Assembly: GCA_007133995.1 (NCBI GenBank)
Contig: SLLP01000065.1
Span: forward strand, 1 to 14,982
Direction of reading: 5' to 3'
DNA from: Balneolales bacterium
GTDB taxonomy: Bacteria > Bacteroidota > Rhodothermia > Balneolales > Natronogracilivirgulaceae
DNA: 14,982 nt
Positions 1 to 6,099 of this stretch are shown here, piece after piece. Each line of letters opens with the position of its first letter. Positions within the stretch are counted from its first letter, which is position 1. The notes under the pieces were generated by a model. That model had not been told where the DNA came from, did no database searches, and worked only from the letters and a program-made list of their open reading frames with translations. The position numbers and the translations under genes were made by a program.

Positions 1-95
1 CAGGTGATGCTCTTTCTCCACTTCTTAGAGCATGTTTTCTGGCCCCCAATTAAATAAATGGTTTGAAAGAAAATGGCTTAAACTGCGAAACCAGG

Positions 96-168
96 TGACC
101 CCACCAGGACTCGAACCTGGATCTAAAGCTTAGGAGGCTATTGTTCTATCCGGTTGAACTATAGGGTC
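96..168 (-). tRNA. tRNA-Arg (anticodon CCT)
   Basis: Read on the minus strand this 73-nt segment folds as a complete cloverleaf. The acceptor stem is GACCCTA with TGGGGTC (one G-T pair), the D stem is GTTC/GAAC, and the T stem is CCAGG/CCTGG around TTCGAGT. The anticodon loop CTCCTAA places CCT at positions 34-36, so it reads AGG (Arg). The anticodon stem ATAGC/GCTTT has one T-T mismatch at 28-42, which is slightly unusual but tolerated. The discriminator is A and no CCA is encoded. A Bacteroidota-type -7 box lies just upstream (181-188). I could not identify a convincing terminator in the 95 bases downstream. Confidence 0.95.
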
Positions 169-180
169 ATTGGCCGAATG

Positions 181-188
181 CAAATTTA
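181..188 (-). promoter_or_regulatory. -7 promoter box of tRNA-Arg
   Basis: On the minus strand these bases read TAAATTTG, an exact match to the Bacteroidota -7 consensus TAnnTTTG. It lies 12 nt upstream of the tRNA 5' end, which would give a leader of only a few nucleotides. At the expected -33 position (about 20 nt further upstream) there is a T-run (complement of 204-211) rather than a clean TTTG, so the second element is only partial. Confidence 0.55.
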
Positions 189-334
189 ACGGTACAGCAT
201 CAGAAAAAAAAGCTTTGACTTACGTTAACGCGGTTTTTGCCGGGATTATACGTATGTGGCCAACACAGCTCTCGTATTTTACTGAACGATTTGTGGATTA
301 CAGGCATTCACTAAAATAGATGTATTGAATGAAA

Positions 335-365
335 CATCTGGACCTCTAAACTGCAGGTCCAGGTG
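335..365 (+). promoter_or_regulatory. Perfect inverted repeat in the leader of the DoxX-like gene
   Basis: CTGGACCT (338-345) and AGGTCCAG (355-362) form a perfect 8-bp stem around a 9-nt loop. The stem extends to 11 bp if the outer CAT/GTG (335-337 and 363-365, one G-T pair) is included. It lies 60 nt before the ATG at 425 and is not followed by a T-run, so it does not look like an intrinsic terminator. A six-codon ATG frame (329-349) overlaps its left arm. It could be an operator or an RNA hairpin in the 5' leader. The rest of the 169-424 intergenic region shows nothing else I can support. Confidence 0.45.
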
Positions 366-424
366 GCTGGCTTTAGAACAGAACGTGCCCAGCCTTATTT
401 ATCTACAAATAATCGGAGGTTATT

Positions 425-802
425 ATGGATAAGAATTTGACGTTGAACATTGGGAAATATCTTTTTTCAGTGCCCTTTCTGATTTTTGGCATCTTTCACT
501 TCATGGACGCCCAAGGTATGGCAGGCATGGTGCCGGACTTCATCCCGGGTGGTGTTTTCTGGGTCTACCTGACCGGCATTGCACTGATCGCTGCCGCCGT
601 AAGTGTTTTTATCAACCAGAAGGTTGTTCTGGCCATGCAGCTGCTGGCATTGATGCTCATCATATTTGTGCTGACCATCCACCTGCCCGCAACGATCAAT
701 GATATGAATGCTGCACCAAATCTGCTGAAGGATGCCTCCCTGGCCGGTGGTGCGCTTCTGATGTCGGTTCTCGCCAGAGAAAACTCGGGTGGTGATGCGT
801 AG
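425..802 (+). CDS. DoxX-like small membrane protein
   Basis: This 125-residue inner-membrane protein has four hydrophobic segments at roughly residues 8-28, 39-63, 67-89 and 99-117. The first ends in a GIFHFMD motif, followed by a short loop containing VPDFIPGG. That arrangement, a small four-helix protein with a G-x-x-HF motif followed by a P-x-x-(I/L)P-rich loop, is typical of the DoxX/DoxD-like superfamily. Members are quinone- or redox-associated in some organisms but are mostly of unknown function. The start is well supported by one of the few good Shine-Dalgarno sequences in the window, GGAGGT at 415-420, four bases before ATG. The gene stands alone: tRNA-Arg points away upstream, and the next gene converges 20 nt downstream. 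I cannot assign a substrate or redox partner. Confidence 0.8.
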   Translation: MDKNLTLNIGKYLFSVPFLIFGIFHFMDAQGMAGMVPDFIPGGVFWVYLTGIALIAAAVSVFINQKVVLAMQLLALMLIIFVLTIHLPATINDMNAAPNLLKDASLAGGALLMSVLARENSGGDA

Positions 803-805
803 ACT

Positions 806-843
806 GAGCAGATAAATAGGATCTAATTATCTGAAAGCTGCTC
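806..843. terminator. Inverted repeat between convergent genes, possible bidirectional terminator
   Basis: GAGCAG (806-811) pairs with CTGCTC (838-843), and nested inside AGATAA (810-815) pairs with TTATCT (827-832). The structure fills the 20-nt gap between two convergent genes and overlaps the last codons of the minus-strand hydrolase. Neither side carries a long U-tract, so its role as a terminator is inferred from position and symmetry. Confidence 0.4.
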
Positions 844-1974
844 TTGCAGAAAATCGATCAATGCATCACTGACCTGCGTATGTTCCGTCGAACGGTATGC
901 CGAGCTGATGACATGGGCATCCGCATCCGGAAAAGCCTGGAACAGGCGTCGGTCGGGTGGTGTGCCCAACTTTGTTTTTATCGCCTTGATTGCGGAAACA
1001 GATACCACACGGTCCTGATTGCTTTCGTCCTCGTAATAATATCCGGTAAAAACAGGTTGACGGATTTGCGGATAGACGTGATCGCTCAGCAGCTCCTGTC
1101 TGATGGCGTTGAGCACTCTAAGCGACTCGATCCGGTAACGGCCGTACCAGTACCGGGCATGGTCATCATTCTCCGGATCCCTGCTGATGAAAGGTTCACC
1201 CATGACAAGCCCCACAAGTCGCTGTGCCCATGGTGCACTCAGCATACGGAGAAATGGAGTTGCAAATTCGATAAGCGGCGAAAGAAGGACAAGCACATCC
1301 ACCTGCTCCGGATACGTTGCCGCCAGATGTATTGCCAGTGTCCCGCCCATGGAGTTGCCCATCAGAACCACTTTGTCTCCAATCAGGTTGCCGACAGCCA
1401 GGGCATGACCGGCGCTGGTCAGGAGTGAGTCGGACCGGAAATTTGCCAACGGTTCATCGGTTCGGAGTCCGTGCGCATGCAGCCGGCTGACATGGAGATG
1501 GCAGCCCAGTTCACGCGCCACGCGTGCGTGAACCGGTGCGCCTTCACCGAAACTGGCCGAGAATCCGTGCAGGTACACCATGCTGCAGGGCGCCTTGCGA
1601 TTTCGATACTCCGGATTCCAAATGATGCGTGCATGGTTGTCCGGTCGCAGCGGACCGGCTTCGTGCTCTGCCCGACGGATGGCCTCACCGGCCTGGCCGA
1701 CCGTAAAAGCAAGCTCGGGAATGACCGCGGGCGTGGTAACAGCCGGGGGCGGGTCGCCGGGACGCATCAGCCAGAAAAGAAAAAGCAGCAGCAGTCCGGC
1801 AAGCACGTAGAGTACCCGTCGATTATGGAATCCGACGGAGGACTTGACTGAAGGCCCGGCTGCAGCTCGGGATGCCGACCGGATGTGGGAACCGGATACA
1901 TCCTCAAATGCCTGCCCGTGAACCCGGGTTCGGTAATCGCCCTTCCATCTTCTGGAATCCGATGAATTTCCCAT
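823..1974 (-). CDS. Membrane-anchored alpha/beta hydrolase
   Basis: A 383-residue serine hydrolase of the alpha/beta-hydrolase fold. Residues 1-52 are polar and basic, 54-70 form one transmembrane helix, and the catalytic domain spans about 125-380. Visible active-site elements are the HGF oxyanion turn at 136-138, the nucleophile elbow G206-N-S208-M-G210, a probable acid D321 in the DRVVS segment, and the catalytic histidine H354 in DAHV. The anchor suggests an enzyme held at the inner membrane with its domain probably outside the cytoplasm. The substrate (ester, lipid or peptide) cannot be read from sequence. The ATG at 1974 has no Shine-Dalgarno. The next in-frame ATG falls at the end of the helix (M70), so the first ATG is preferred, though an alternative start closer to the helix is possible. 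It is divergent from the PorZ-like gene, with 172 nt between them. Confidence 0.82.
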   Translation of the reverse strand: MGNSSDSRRWKGDYRTRVHGQAFEDVSGSHIRSASRAAAGPSVKSSVGFHNRRVLYVLAGLLLLFLFWLMRPGDPPPAVTTPAVIPELAFTVGQAGEAIRRAEHEAGPLRPDNHARIIWNPEYRNRKAPCSMVYLHGFSASFGEGAPVHARVARELGCHLHVSRLHAHGLRTDEPLANFRSDSLLTSAGHALAVGNLIGDKVVLMGNSMGGTLAIHLAATYPEQVDVLVLLSPLIEFATPFLRMLSAPWAQRLVGLVMGEPFISRDPENDDHARYWYGRYRIESLRVLNAIRQELLSDHVYPQIRQPVFTGYYYEDESNQDRVVSVSAIKAIKTKLGTPPDRRLFQAFPDADAHVISSAYRSTEHTQVSDALIDFLQEQLSDN

Positions 1975-2146
1975 ATCAACAATGATAATTATTCTGAAGA
2001 CGTTATTTTAACCACGTTGATTTTATTTCAAAACCCAAAAACCAACTTTTGTCCGTTGCTTCTTATTTGTGACCTGCTATTGCCGGTAACAATCCAATAA
2101 CCGAACTTTTACCTTCCTGGTCACGACATCTCTAATATCGTCATAC

Positions 2147-4522
2147 ATGAACGTCTTTCGCCACATTTCATTGGGTTTGCTGCTCACAATTCTTCACGCC
2201 ATTATCCCGCTGTATTCGTTCATGCCACAGGTAGCGCACGCGCAGCCTATTGGAACCTGGCAGTCCCACACCTCGCAGTCGACCGTGCTCGAAATGCTCA
2301 ATGATCCGGCTGGACGCATCTGGGCATCCACCGAGGGTGGAATTTTTACCGTCGAAGGCGGGGAAATTGCAACCAGCCTCACTCCGACCGAAGGCATGTA
2401 CCGTATTAACCCTCAAACCCTGGAATACGATCCGCAAAACGATCTCCTCTGGCTGGGTTACAGCGATGGCATGTTCGAAGCGTACAATCCGGGAACCGAA
2501 TTGTTCCGGCAATTCAGTGATATCGAGCGGGCTACACGCTTCAGTCCGCGCGGCATTAACCAGTTTGTGTTGATGGATGAGAACCTGCTTATCGCCACGG
2601 ATTTTGGACTGGTTCTGTTTGAGCCGGATCGCGAAGTGACGATTGATACCTACTCGAACCTGGGTGAATTCCCGAGCGGGTCGCGGGTCAACAGTGTTAT
2701 GGTTCACAATGGACAGATTTTTGCAGCGACAGTCGATGGAGTCGCAGTTTCTGATGTTGCCGGCGGCGATCTGGTGGTGCCCGACAGCTGGAGGACTTAT
2801 GGGCAGGCAGAAGGTTTGGGAAGTAATGTATCGGCTATTGTACTTTTTCAGGACACCCCCCATGCACTTATGGGCAACTCGATTTACAGTTTCGACGGAA
2901 CGACGTGGCAACCGACCGGACTTTTTCCCGGGATGAATATCGAGGAAATGAATGTTTCACAAAGTGGCGAACACCTTGTGGTGTGGAACAGTGATGAAAT
3001 CATGCTTTGGCCCGAGATGGAGGAAGGTGCACTTCCTTCCATGGAAACCGGCCTTCCTGTTAATACCGTACGTGTTGATGATCAAAGCGGTCTGCTGCTC
3101 GCAGGCACCACCAATCAGGGGATTTATGTATTCAGTCTCCAGAGCGGCATGAAGGAACATCAGTATCTGCCGATCGGACCGTATATGAACACCTTTGCGG
3201 ACCTGACCGTCCGCGACGGAATCCTGGCATCGGGATCGAACAACCTGCGGGGACGTGCCGGCCGCGGTACCACCCAGTCGGGTTATTACCTGTTTCGTGA
3301 CAATCAGTGGGAAAATTACAACAATCTCACCCATCCTTTGCTGCAACAGCGTAATTACCATAGCACGTACCGATCCGCATCCAGTTCAGAGTATTTTTTC
3401 TTTGGCTCCTGGGGAAGCGGGATTGTCCAGCATCATGTTGAGACCGATGAAATAACCGTCTGGGATGCGAGCAACTCGATTCTGGACGGGTTCACGCCCG
3501 GTTCGCCGTTTATTGTCGTAAGTGGCCTGGCCTCCGACCGGCATGACAATCTTTGGGCGGTCAGCCGTCTGAACACAATTAACCCGCTCTACCGGTTTGT
3601 GCCCCAATCCGAGGAGTGGACCGTATTTCCACTGTTTCAGGGGGTAGGGTCAAACGAATTTTATGAATCGGTCTTTGTCGATTCACACGACCAGCTCTGG
3701 CTGCCGGTCCAGAATGACCGCAACGAGGGGCGCGGACTTGTGGTGAAACGCATCAATGGTGATAATGTCGGGGATGGAGTGATTCTGCGGGATGAATCCG
3801 GCCGGGGCAATCTACCGCATCCAATGGTTAATGCCGTTGTGCAGGACCGCAGGGGTGAAATCTGGATCGGCACAGAGCGTGGCCTGGCCCGTTTCCCATT
3901 TCCGCAGCGTGTTATTGACGGCACGACCGCGGACCGCCAGGCCAGTTTTCTGATCAATGCCGACGAGACTGCCGATTCGCCATTTCTGTTGCGGACATCG
4001 AATGTGACGAGCATCGCTGTCAATTCAGCAAATCAGAAGTGGATCGGGACCAGCGGTGAAGGTGTCTGGCTGATTGATGAGGAGGGAGGGCGACATCGCG
4101 CAATCAGGAATTTCACCACCGATAATAGCCCGCTCATTTCCAATAATGTCACCTCTGTGGCCTATGATGATGTCAGCGGACAGGTGTTCATTGCCACCGA
4201 TCTTGGACTGGTGAGTTACGTAGATGTGGTGCGGGGCAGTGTGGCGGAAATGGATGACCTTTTCATCTATCCCAATCCGTTTTCCTACCGGAAGGAGAAC
4301 CGGGAGCGCATAGTGATTGACGGACTTTCGTCACAGACAACCATACGCATCCTGACGGTGGACGGTAGACTGGTTCGCCGGCTCGATACCCGCGGCGGTC
4401 GGGTGGAGTGGGATGTGCGCGACTTCAATGGCGACCGTGTGGCCACCGGAGTGTATATCGTGGTGGCGGCAGACAGTCAGAATGATCAGCGCGGGACAGG
4501 CAAGGTTGTGGTGGTGCGCTGA
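2147..4522 (+). CDS. porZ: PorZ-like type IX secretion system protein with C-terminal sorting domain
   Basis: This 791-residue protein has a signal peptide (cleavage likely after A32, motif AHA). The mature N-terminus IGTWQSH is followed by short repeats of the form x-IWxx(T/S)-GG/GL-ar-F, the signature of beta-propeller blades (about residues 40-690, enough for two propellers). The last 88 residues (704-791) are a T9SS type A sorting domain: IYPNPF, a VDGR-LVR turn, GVYIVV and a terminal KVVVVR. Length, N-terminal motif and domain order match PorZ. In Porphyromonas gingivalis PorZ carries its own sorting domain and delivers anionic LPS to the sortase PorU on the cell surface. By that analogy it acts at the outer membrane. 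The alternative is a generic secreted propeller protein related to sensor domains of hybrid histidine kinases, but no kinase domain is present. No Shine-Dalgarno precedes the ATG. No other T9SS component is in the window. Confidence 0.75.
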   Translation: MNVFRHISLGLLLTILHAIIPLYSFMPQVAHAQPIGTWQSHTSQSTVLEMLNDPAGRIWASTEGGIFTVEGGEIATSLTPTEGMYRINPQTLEYDPQNDLLWLGYSDGMFEAYNPGTELFRQFSDIERATRFSPRGINQFVLMDENLLIATDFGLVLFEPDREVTIDTYSNLGEFPSGSRVNSVMVHNGQIFAATVDGVAVSDVAGGDLVVPDSWRTYGQAEGLGSNVSAIVLFQDTPHALMGNSIYSFDGTTWQPTGLFPGMNIEEMNVSQSGEHLVVWNSDEIMLWPEMEEGALPSMETGLPVNTVRVDDQSGLLLAGTTNQGIYVFSLQSGMKEHQYLPIGPYMNTFADLTVRDGILASGSNNLRGRAGRGTTQSGYYLFRDNQWENYNNLTHPLLQQRNYHSTYRSASSSEYFFFGSWGSGIVQHHVETDEITVWDASNSILDGFTPGSPFIVVSGLASDRHDNLWAVSRLNTINPLYRFVPQSEEWTVFPLFQGVGSNEFYESVFVDSHDQLWLPVQNDRNEGRGLVVKRINGDNVGDGVILRDESGRGNLPHPMVNAVVQDRRGEIWIGTERGLARFPFPQRVIDGTTADRQASFLINADETADSPFLLRTSNVTSIAVNSANQKWIGTSGEGVWLIDEEGGRHRAIRNFTTDNSPLISNNVTSVAYDDVSGQVFIATDLGLVSYVDVVRGSVAEMDDLFIYPNPFSYRKENRERIVIDGLSSQTTIRILTVDGRLVRRLDTRGGRVEWDVRDFNGDRVATGVYIVVAADSQNDQRGTGKVVVVR

Positions 4523-4550
4523 AATACAAGCGCCTGAGATATACGAGTGC

Positions 4551-4600
4551 CAAAAAAAAGCACCGGCCTGGCACGGGAACACCCGGCTGCGACCGATGCT
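4551..4600 (-). terminator. Intrinsic terminator of the OmpA-like lipoprotein gene
   Basis: On the minus strand, AGCATCGGTC (4600-4591) pairs with GGCCGGTGCT (4568-4559) over 10 bp with two G-T wobbles, directly followed by an eight-T run (4559-4552). The loop contains a second small hairpin, CGGG/CCCG (4574-4577 with 4582-4585). It lies 40 nt past the stop codon at 4640. On the plus strand the same arms have two A-C mismatches, so it would terminate the PorZ-like transcript less well. Confidence 0.75.
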
Positions 4601-4639
4601 AATTTTAAAATGGTTCCTCCTTTTTAAAGGGAGTTGGTG

Positions 4640-5545
4640 CTATCGCCGGAGCTCCGGGCGCTGCGGAAAGGGGTGCAACGGAACCGATTCGGCACGTCGG
4701 TCAGCCCGGCAACCACGTCCGTCGGGATCGCCCTGTGGACCACATTGAGATACAGGTACTTTGCCAAGTCCGCGCGATTCAATTCGATCCTCGGAAATTC
4801 CATTCTCCTTATAGAACGCCACAACAGAATTGGCCCGGCGCTGGCTCAAACGCAGGTTATACTGGTCACCGCCAACATGGTCGGTATATGCATCCACCCG
4901 GATCCGGTAATTTGGCGCTTGTCTGAGTTTCTCGACGTTTTCACTGAGCCGGCGGGCAGCCCGGGTATCGATATTTGATCGGTCAAAGTCGAAATTGATG
5001 GTTCGCAGTTCTTCAATGTATGCAGGATCGGTAGGATCAAGCGGGTCGGTTCCCATCTCTATTTCCTGACCGTCCGTAAAGCCGTCGCCATCGGTATCGG
5101 GATTGTTGGGGTCGGTGCCGTAGACATAAATTTCGTCATAATCGCTGAGACCATCATCGTCACTGTCGGCATCCAGGGGATCCGTTCGGTAAATCAGTAC
5201 TTCGTCACCGTCAGAAAGGCCGTCACCGTCGGTGTCGGGGTTGAGGGGATCGGTGCCGTAAACCAGCACCTCGTCACCATCGGATAGGCCGTCGCCATCT
5301 GTGTCGGCCACAAGCGGATCGGTGTTAAACTCGTTGAGTTCCTGTCCGTCGGTGAGGCCATCGCCATCGGTATCGGGATTGAACGGGTCTGTTCCGATTT
5401 CCATCTCAACCTGATCGGGGACACCGTCACCGTCGGAGTCCAGTGTGGGATCAACAATTTCTTCAGTAGTCCGGCATCCGCTGAGCAGTGAAGCAACACC
5501 AAAGGTTAATAGAAGGGTAAAAAGGGCAATAGATTGAGTTTTCAC
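4640..5545 (-). CDS. OmpA-family lipoprotein with six thrombospondin type 3 repeats
   Basis: I choose the GTG at 5545 (301 residues) because it is preceded by GGAG with a 7-nt gap and begins exactly at the signal peptide. An upstream ATG at 5629 would add 28 polar residues in front of the signal. The lipobox is LLSG|C24, so the mature protein is lipid-anchored. Residues 36-172 hold six DxDxDG calcium-binding thrombospondin type 3 repeats starting at D36, D58, D81, D104, D127 and D150. Residues 182-288 are an OmpA-like peptidoglycan-binding domain. D222 and R237 have the same 15-residue spacing as the diaminopimelate-binding D271 and R286 of E. coli OmpA. The expected role is an outer-membrane lipoprotein that ties the outer membrane to the cell wall through a Ca-stabilised stalk. 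The closing GCRADRRAESVP segment is typical of the family, so the gene looks intact. Confidence 0.9.
   Translation of the reverse strand: MKTQSIALFTLLLTFGVASLLSGCRTTEEIVDPTLDSDGDGVPDQVEMEIGTDPFNPDTDGDGLTDGQELNEFNTDPLVADTDGDGLSDGDEVLVYGTDPLNPDTDGDGLSDGDEVLIYRTDPLDADSDDDGLSDYDEIYVYGTDPNNPDTDGDGFTDGQEIEMGTDPLDPTDPAYIEELRTINFDFDRSNIDTRAARRLSENVEKLRQAPNYRIRVDAYTDHVGGDQYNLRLSQRRANSVVAFYKENGISEDRIESRGLGKVPVSQCGPQGDPDGRGCRADRRAESVPLHPFPQRPELRR
5030..5440 (-). repeat. Six tandem repeats of about 69 bp inside the OmpA-like gene
   Basis: The calcium-binding repeats are also repeated at DNA level, with runs of the type GAYACxGAYGGYGAYGG every 66-69 bases. The third and fourth protein repeats are nearly identical (DTDGDGLSDGDEVL with V/I and G/R changes after it). 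This makes the segment prone to copy-number change by recombination or slippage. Confidence 0.85.
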
Positions 5546-5552
5546 AGAAATT

Positions 5553-5556
5553 CTCC
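5553..5556 (-). promoter_or_regulatory. Ribosome binding site fixing the GTG start of the OmpA-like gene
   Basis: On the minus strand GGAG occurs 7 nt before the GTG at 5545. Shine-Dalgarno sequences are rare elsewhere in this window, so this one is informative and favours GTG over the upstream ATG at 5629. Confidence 0.65.
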
Positions 5557-5696
5557 GGTAAGTATTACGGTTAAATGAAAACGTGAGTGAAAACCGTTCG
5601 CGGGTTGTCACACATTCGCTGTACAACAAAAAAGAAATTGAAAATTATGCTAAAAGTAAATATAGCAATTTTCATTGGAGATGTACGCACCCGGCT

Positions 5697-5726
5697 TTAA
5701 AATTGACCGATTTTTTTTAATTTTAA
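5697..5726. repeat. AT-rich inverted repeat between divergent OmpA-like gene and tRNA-Ala
   Basis: TTAAAATT (5697-5704) and AATTTTAA (5719-5726) form a perfect 8-bp palindrome around a 14-nt T-rich spacer. It sits just upstream of the -33 element of the tRNA-Ala promoter. It may be a protein-binding site or an UP-like AT-rich element; function is unknown. Confidence 0.3.
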
Positions 5727-5734
5727 GCTGTTTT

Positions 5735-5766
5735 ATTGCACCGGCCCGGTGGAATCCGTATATTTG
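5735..5766 (+). promoter_or_regulatory. Bacteroidota-type promoter of tRNA-Ala
   Basis: ATTG at 5735-5738 (a near match to the -33 TTTG) is followed after 20 nt by TATATTTG at 5759-5766, an exact match to the -7 consensus TAnnTTTG. Transcription would start near 5773, giving about 30 nt of leader before the tRNA. Confidence 0.65.
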
Positions 5767-5802
5767 TCATCTTGAAAAAATGTTCTTTTGATTAATTGTT
5801 TC

Positions 5803-5876
<74 letters not shown>

Positions 5877-5888
5877 CATTGAGGAAAC

Positions 5889-5920
5889 AGGCTCATACGG
5901 AATAATCGATGGGCCTTTTT
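5889..5920 (+). terminator. Intrinsic terminator after tRNA-Ala
   Basis: AGGCTCAT (5889-5896) pairs with ATGGGCCT (5909-5916), 8 bp with one G-T pair and a 12-nt loop, followed by TTTTT through 5920. It ends only 13 nt before the SRP RNA begins. Confidence 0.7.
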
Positions 5921-5933
5921 CGTTAAATTATTT

Positions 5934-6032
5934 GGGGTAAGTCCTGCACGACCAGCTCCCTCTCAACTCCGTCAGGACCGGAAGGTAGCAGCGGCAGGAG
6001 GTTGTAGCGGTGCGATGCAGATCGCTTACCCC
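5934..6032 (+). ncRNA. ffs: Bacterial small signal recognition particle RNA (4.5S/SRP RNA)
   Basis: The segment around 5971-5992 matches the universally conserved SRP domain IV: GTCAGG, then CCGGAAGG, then AGCAG, which is the symmetric and asymmetric loop core bound by Ffh. The ends pair as GGGGTAAG (5934-5941) with CTTACCCC (6025-6032), so the molecule is a roughly 99-nt hairpin, the usual size of the small bacterial form without an Alu domain. It is the RNA scaffold for co-translational targeting of membrane and secreted proteins. A T8 run follows directly. Its promoter is not obvious because the tRNA-Ala terminator ends 13 nt upstream. Exact 5' and 3' ends are inferred from the terminal pairing. 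Confidence 0.95.
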
Positions 6033-6040
6033 TTTTTTTT
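6025..6040 (+). terminator. ffs: U-tract terminator of the SRP RNA gene
   Basis: The 3' arm CTTACCCC of the terminal SRP stem (5' arm at 5934-5941) is followed directly by eight T residues (6033-6040). The closing helix of the RNA therefore probably doubles as the terminator stem. Confidence 0.7.
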
Positions 6041-6099
6041 CTGTGATCCAAGCTCTTCCCATCTTCCTGTGATCGTGATCAAGCTCTTCCCATTTTCCT
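6041..6099. repeat. 31-nt tandem duplication spanning the 3' end of the ypdA-like gene
   Basis: On the minus strand AGGAAAATGGGAAGAGCTTG (from 6099) and AGGAAGATGGGAAGAGCTTG (from 6068) recur with a period of 31 nt; the following GATCAC is also shared. The downstream copy has one extra G, so TTGATC becomes TTGGATC. The gene's stop TGA (6081-6079) lies inside the upstream copy. The duplication fills the whole space between the SRP terminator and the end of the coding region. Confidence 0.85.

Noticed and set aside
7..40. Inverted repeat ATGCTCT (7-13) / AGAGCAT (27-33) followed by GTTTTCT, and an open frame from base 1 to a TAA at 55-57.
   Set aside because: Could be the end of an upstream plus-strand gene with a terminator, but the loop is 13 nt, the T-run is interrupted, and 18 codons are too few to judge.
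213..252. TTGACT (213-218) followed by TATACG, resembling a sigma-70 promoter for the DoxX-like gene.
   Set aside because: The spacing is well over 17 nt and the other promoters in this window follow the Bacteroidota consensus instead.
2168..2911. A 247-codon minus-strand frame.
   Set aside because: It is antisense to the propeller region of the PorZ-like gene and shows no protein family features.
5030..5440. Regular direct repeats that superficially resemble a CRISPR array.
   Set aside because: The repeats are in frame, about 69 bp apart without unique spacers, and encode calcium-binding thrombospondin type 3 repeats.
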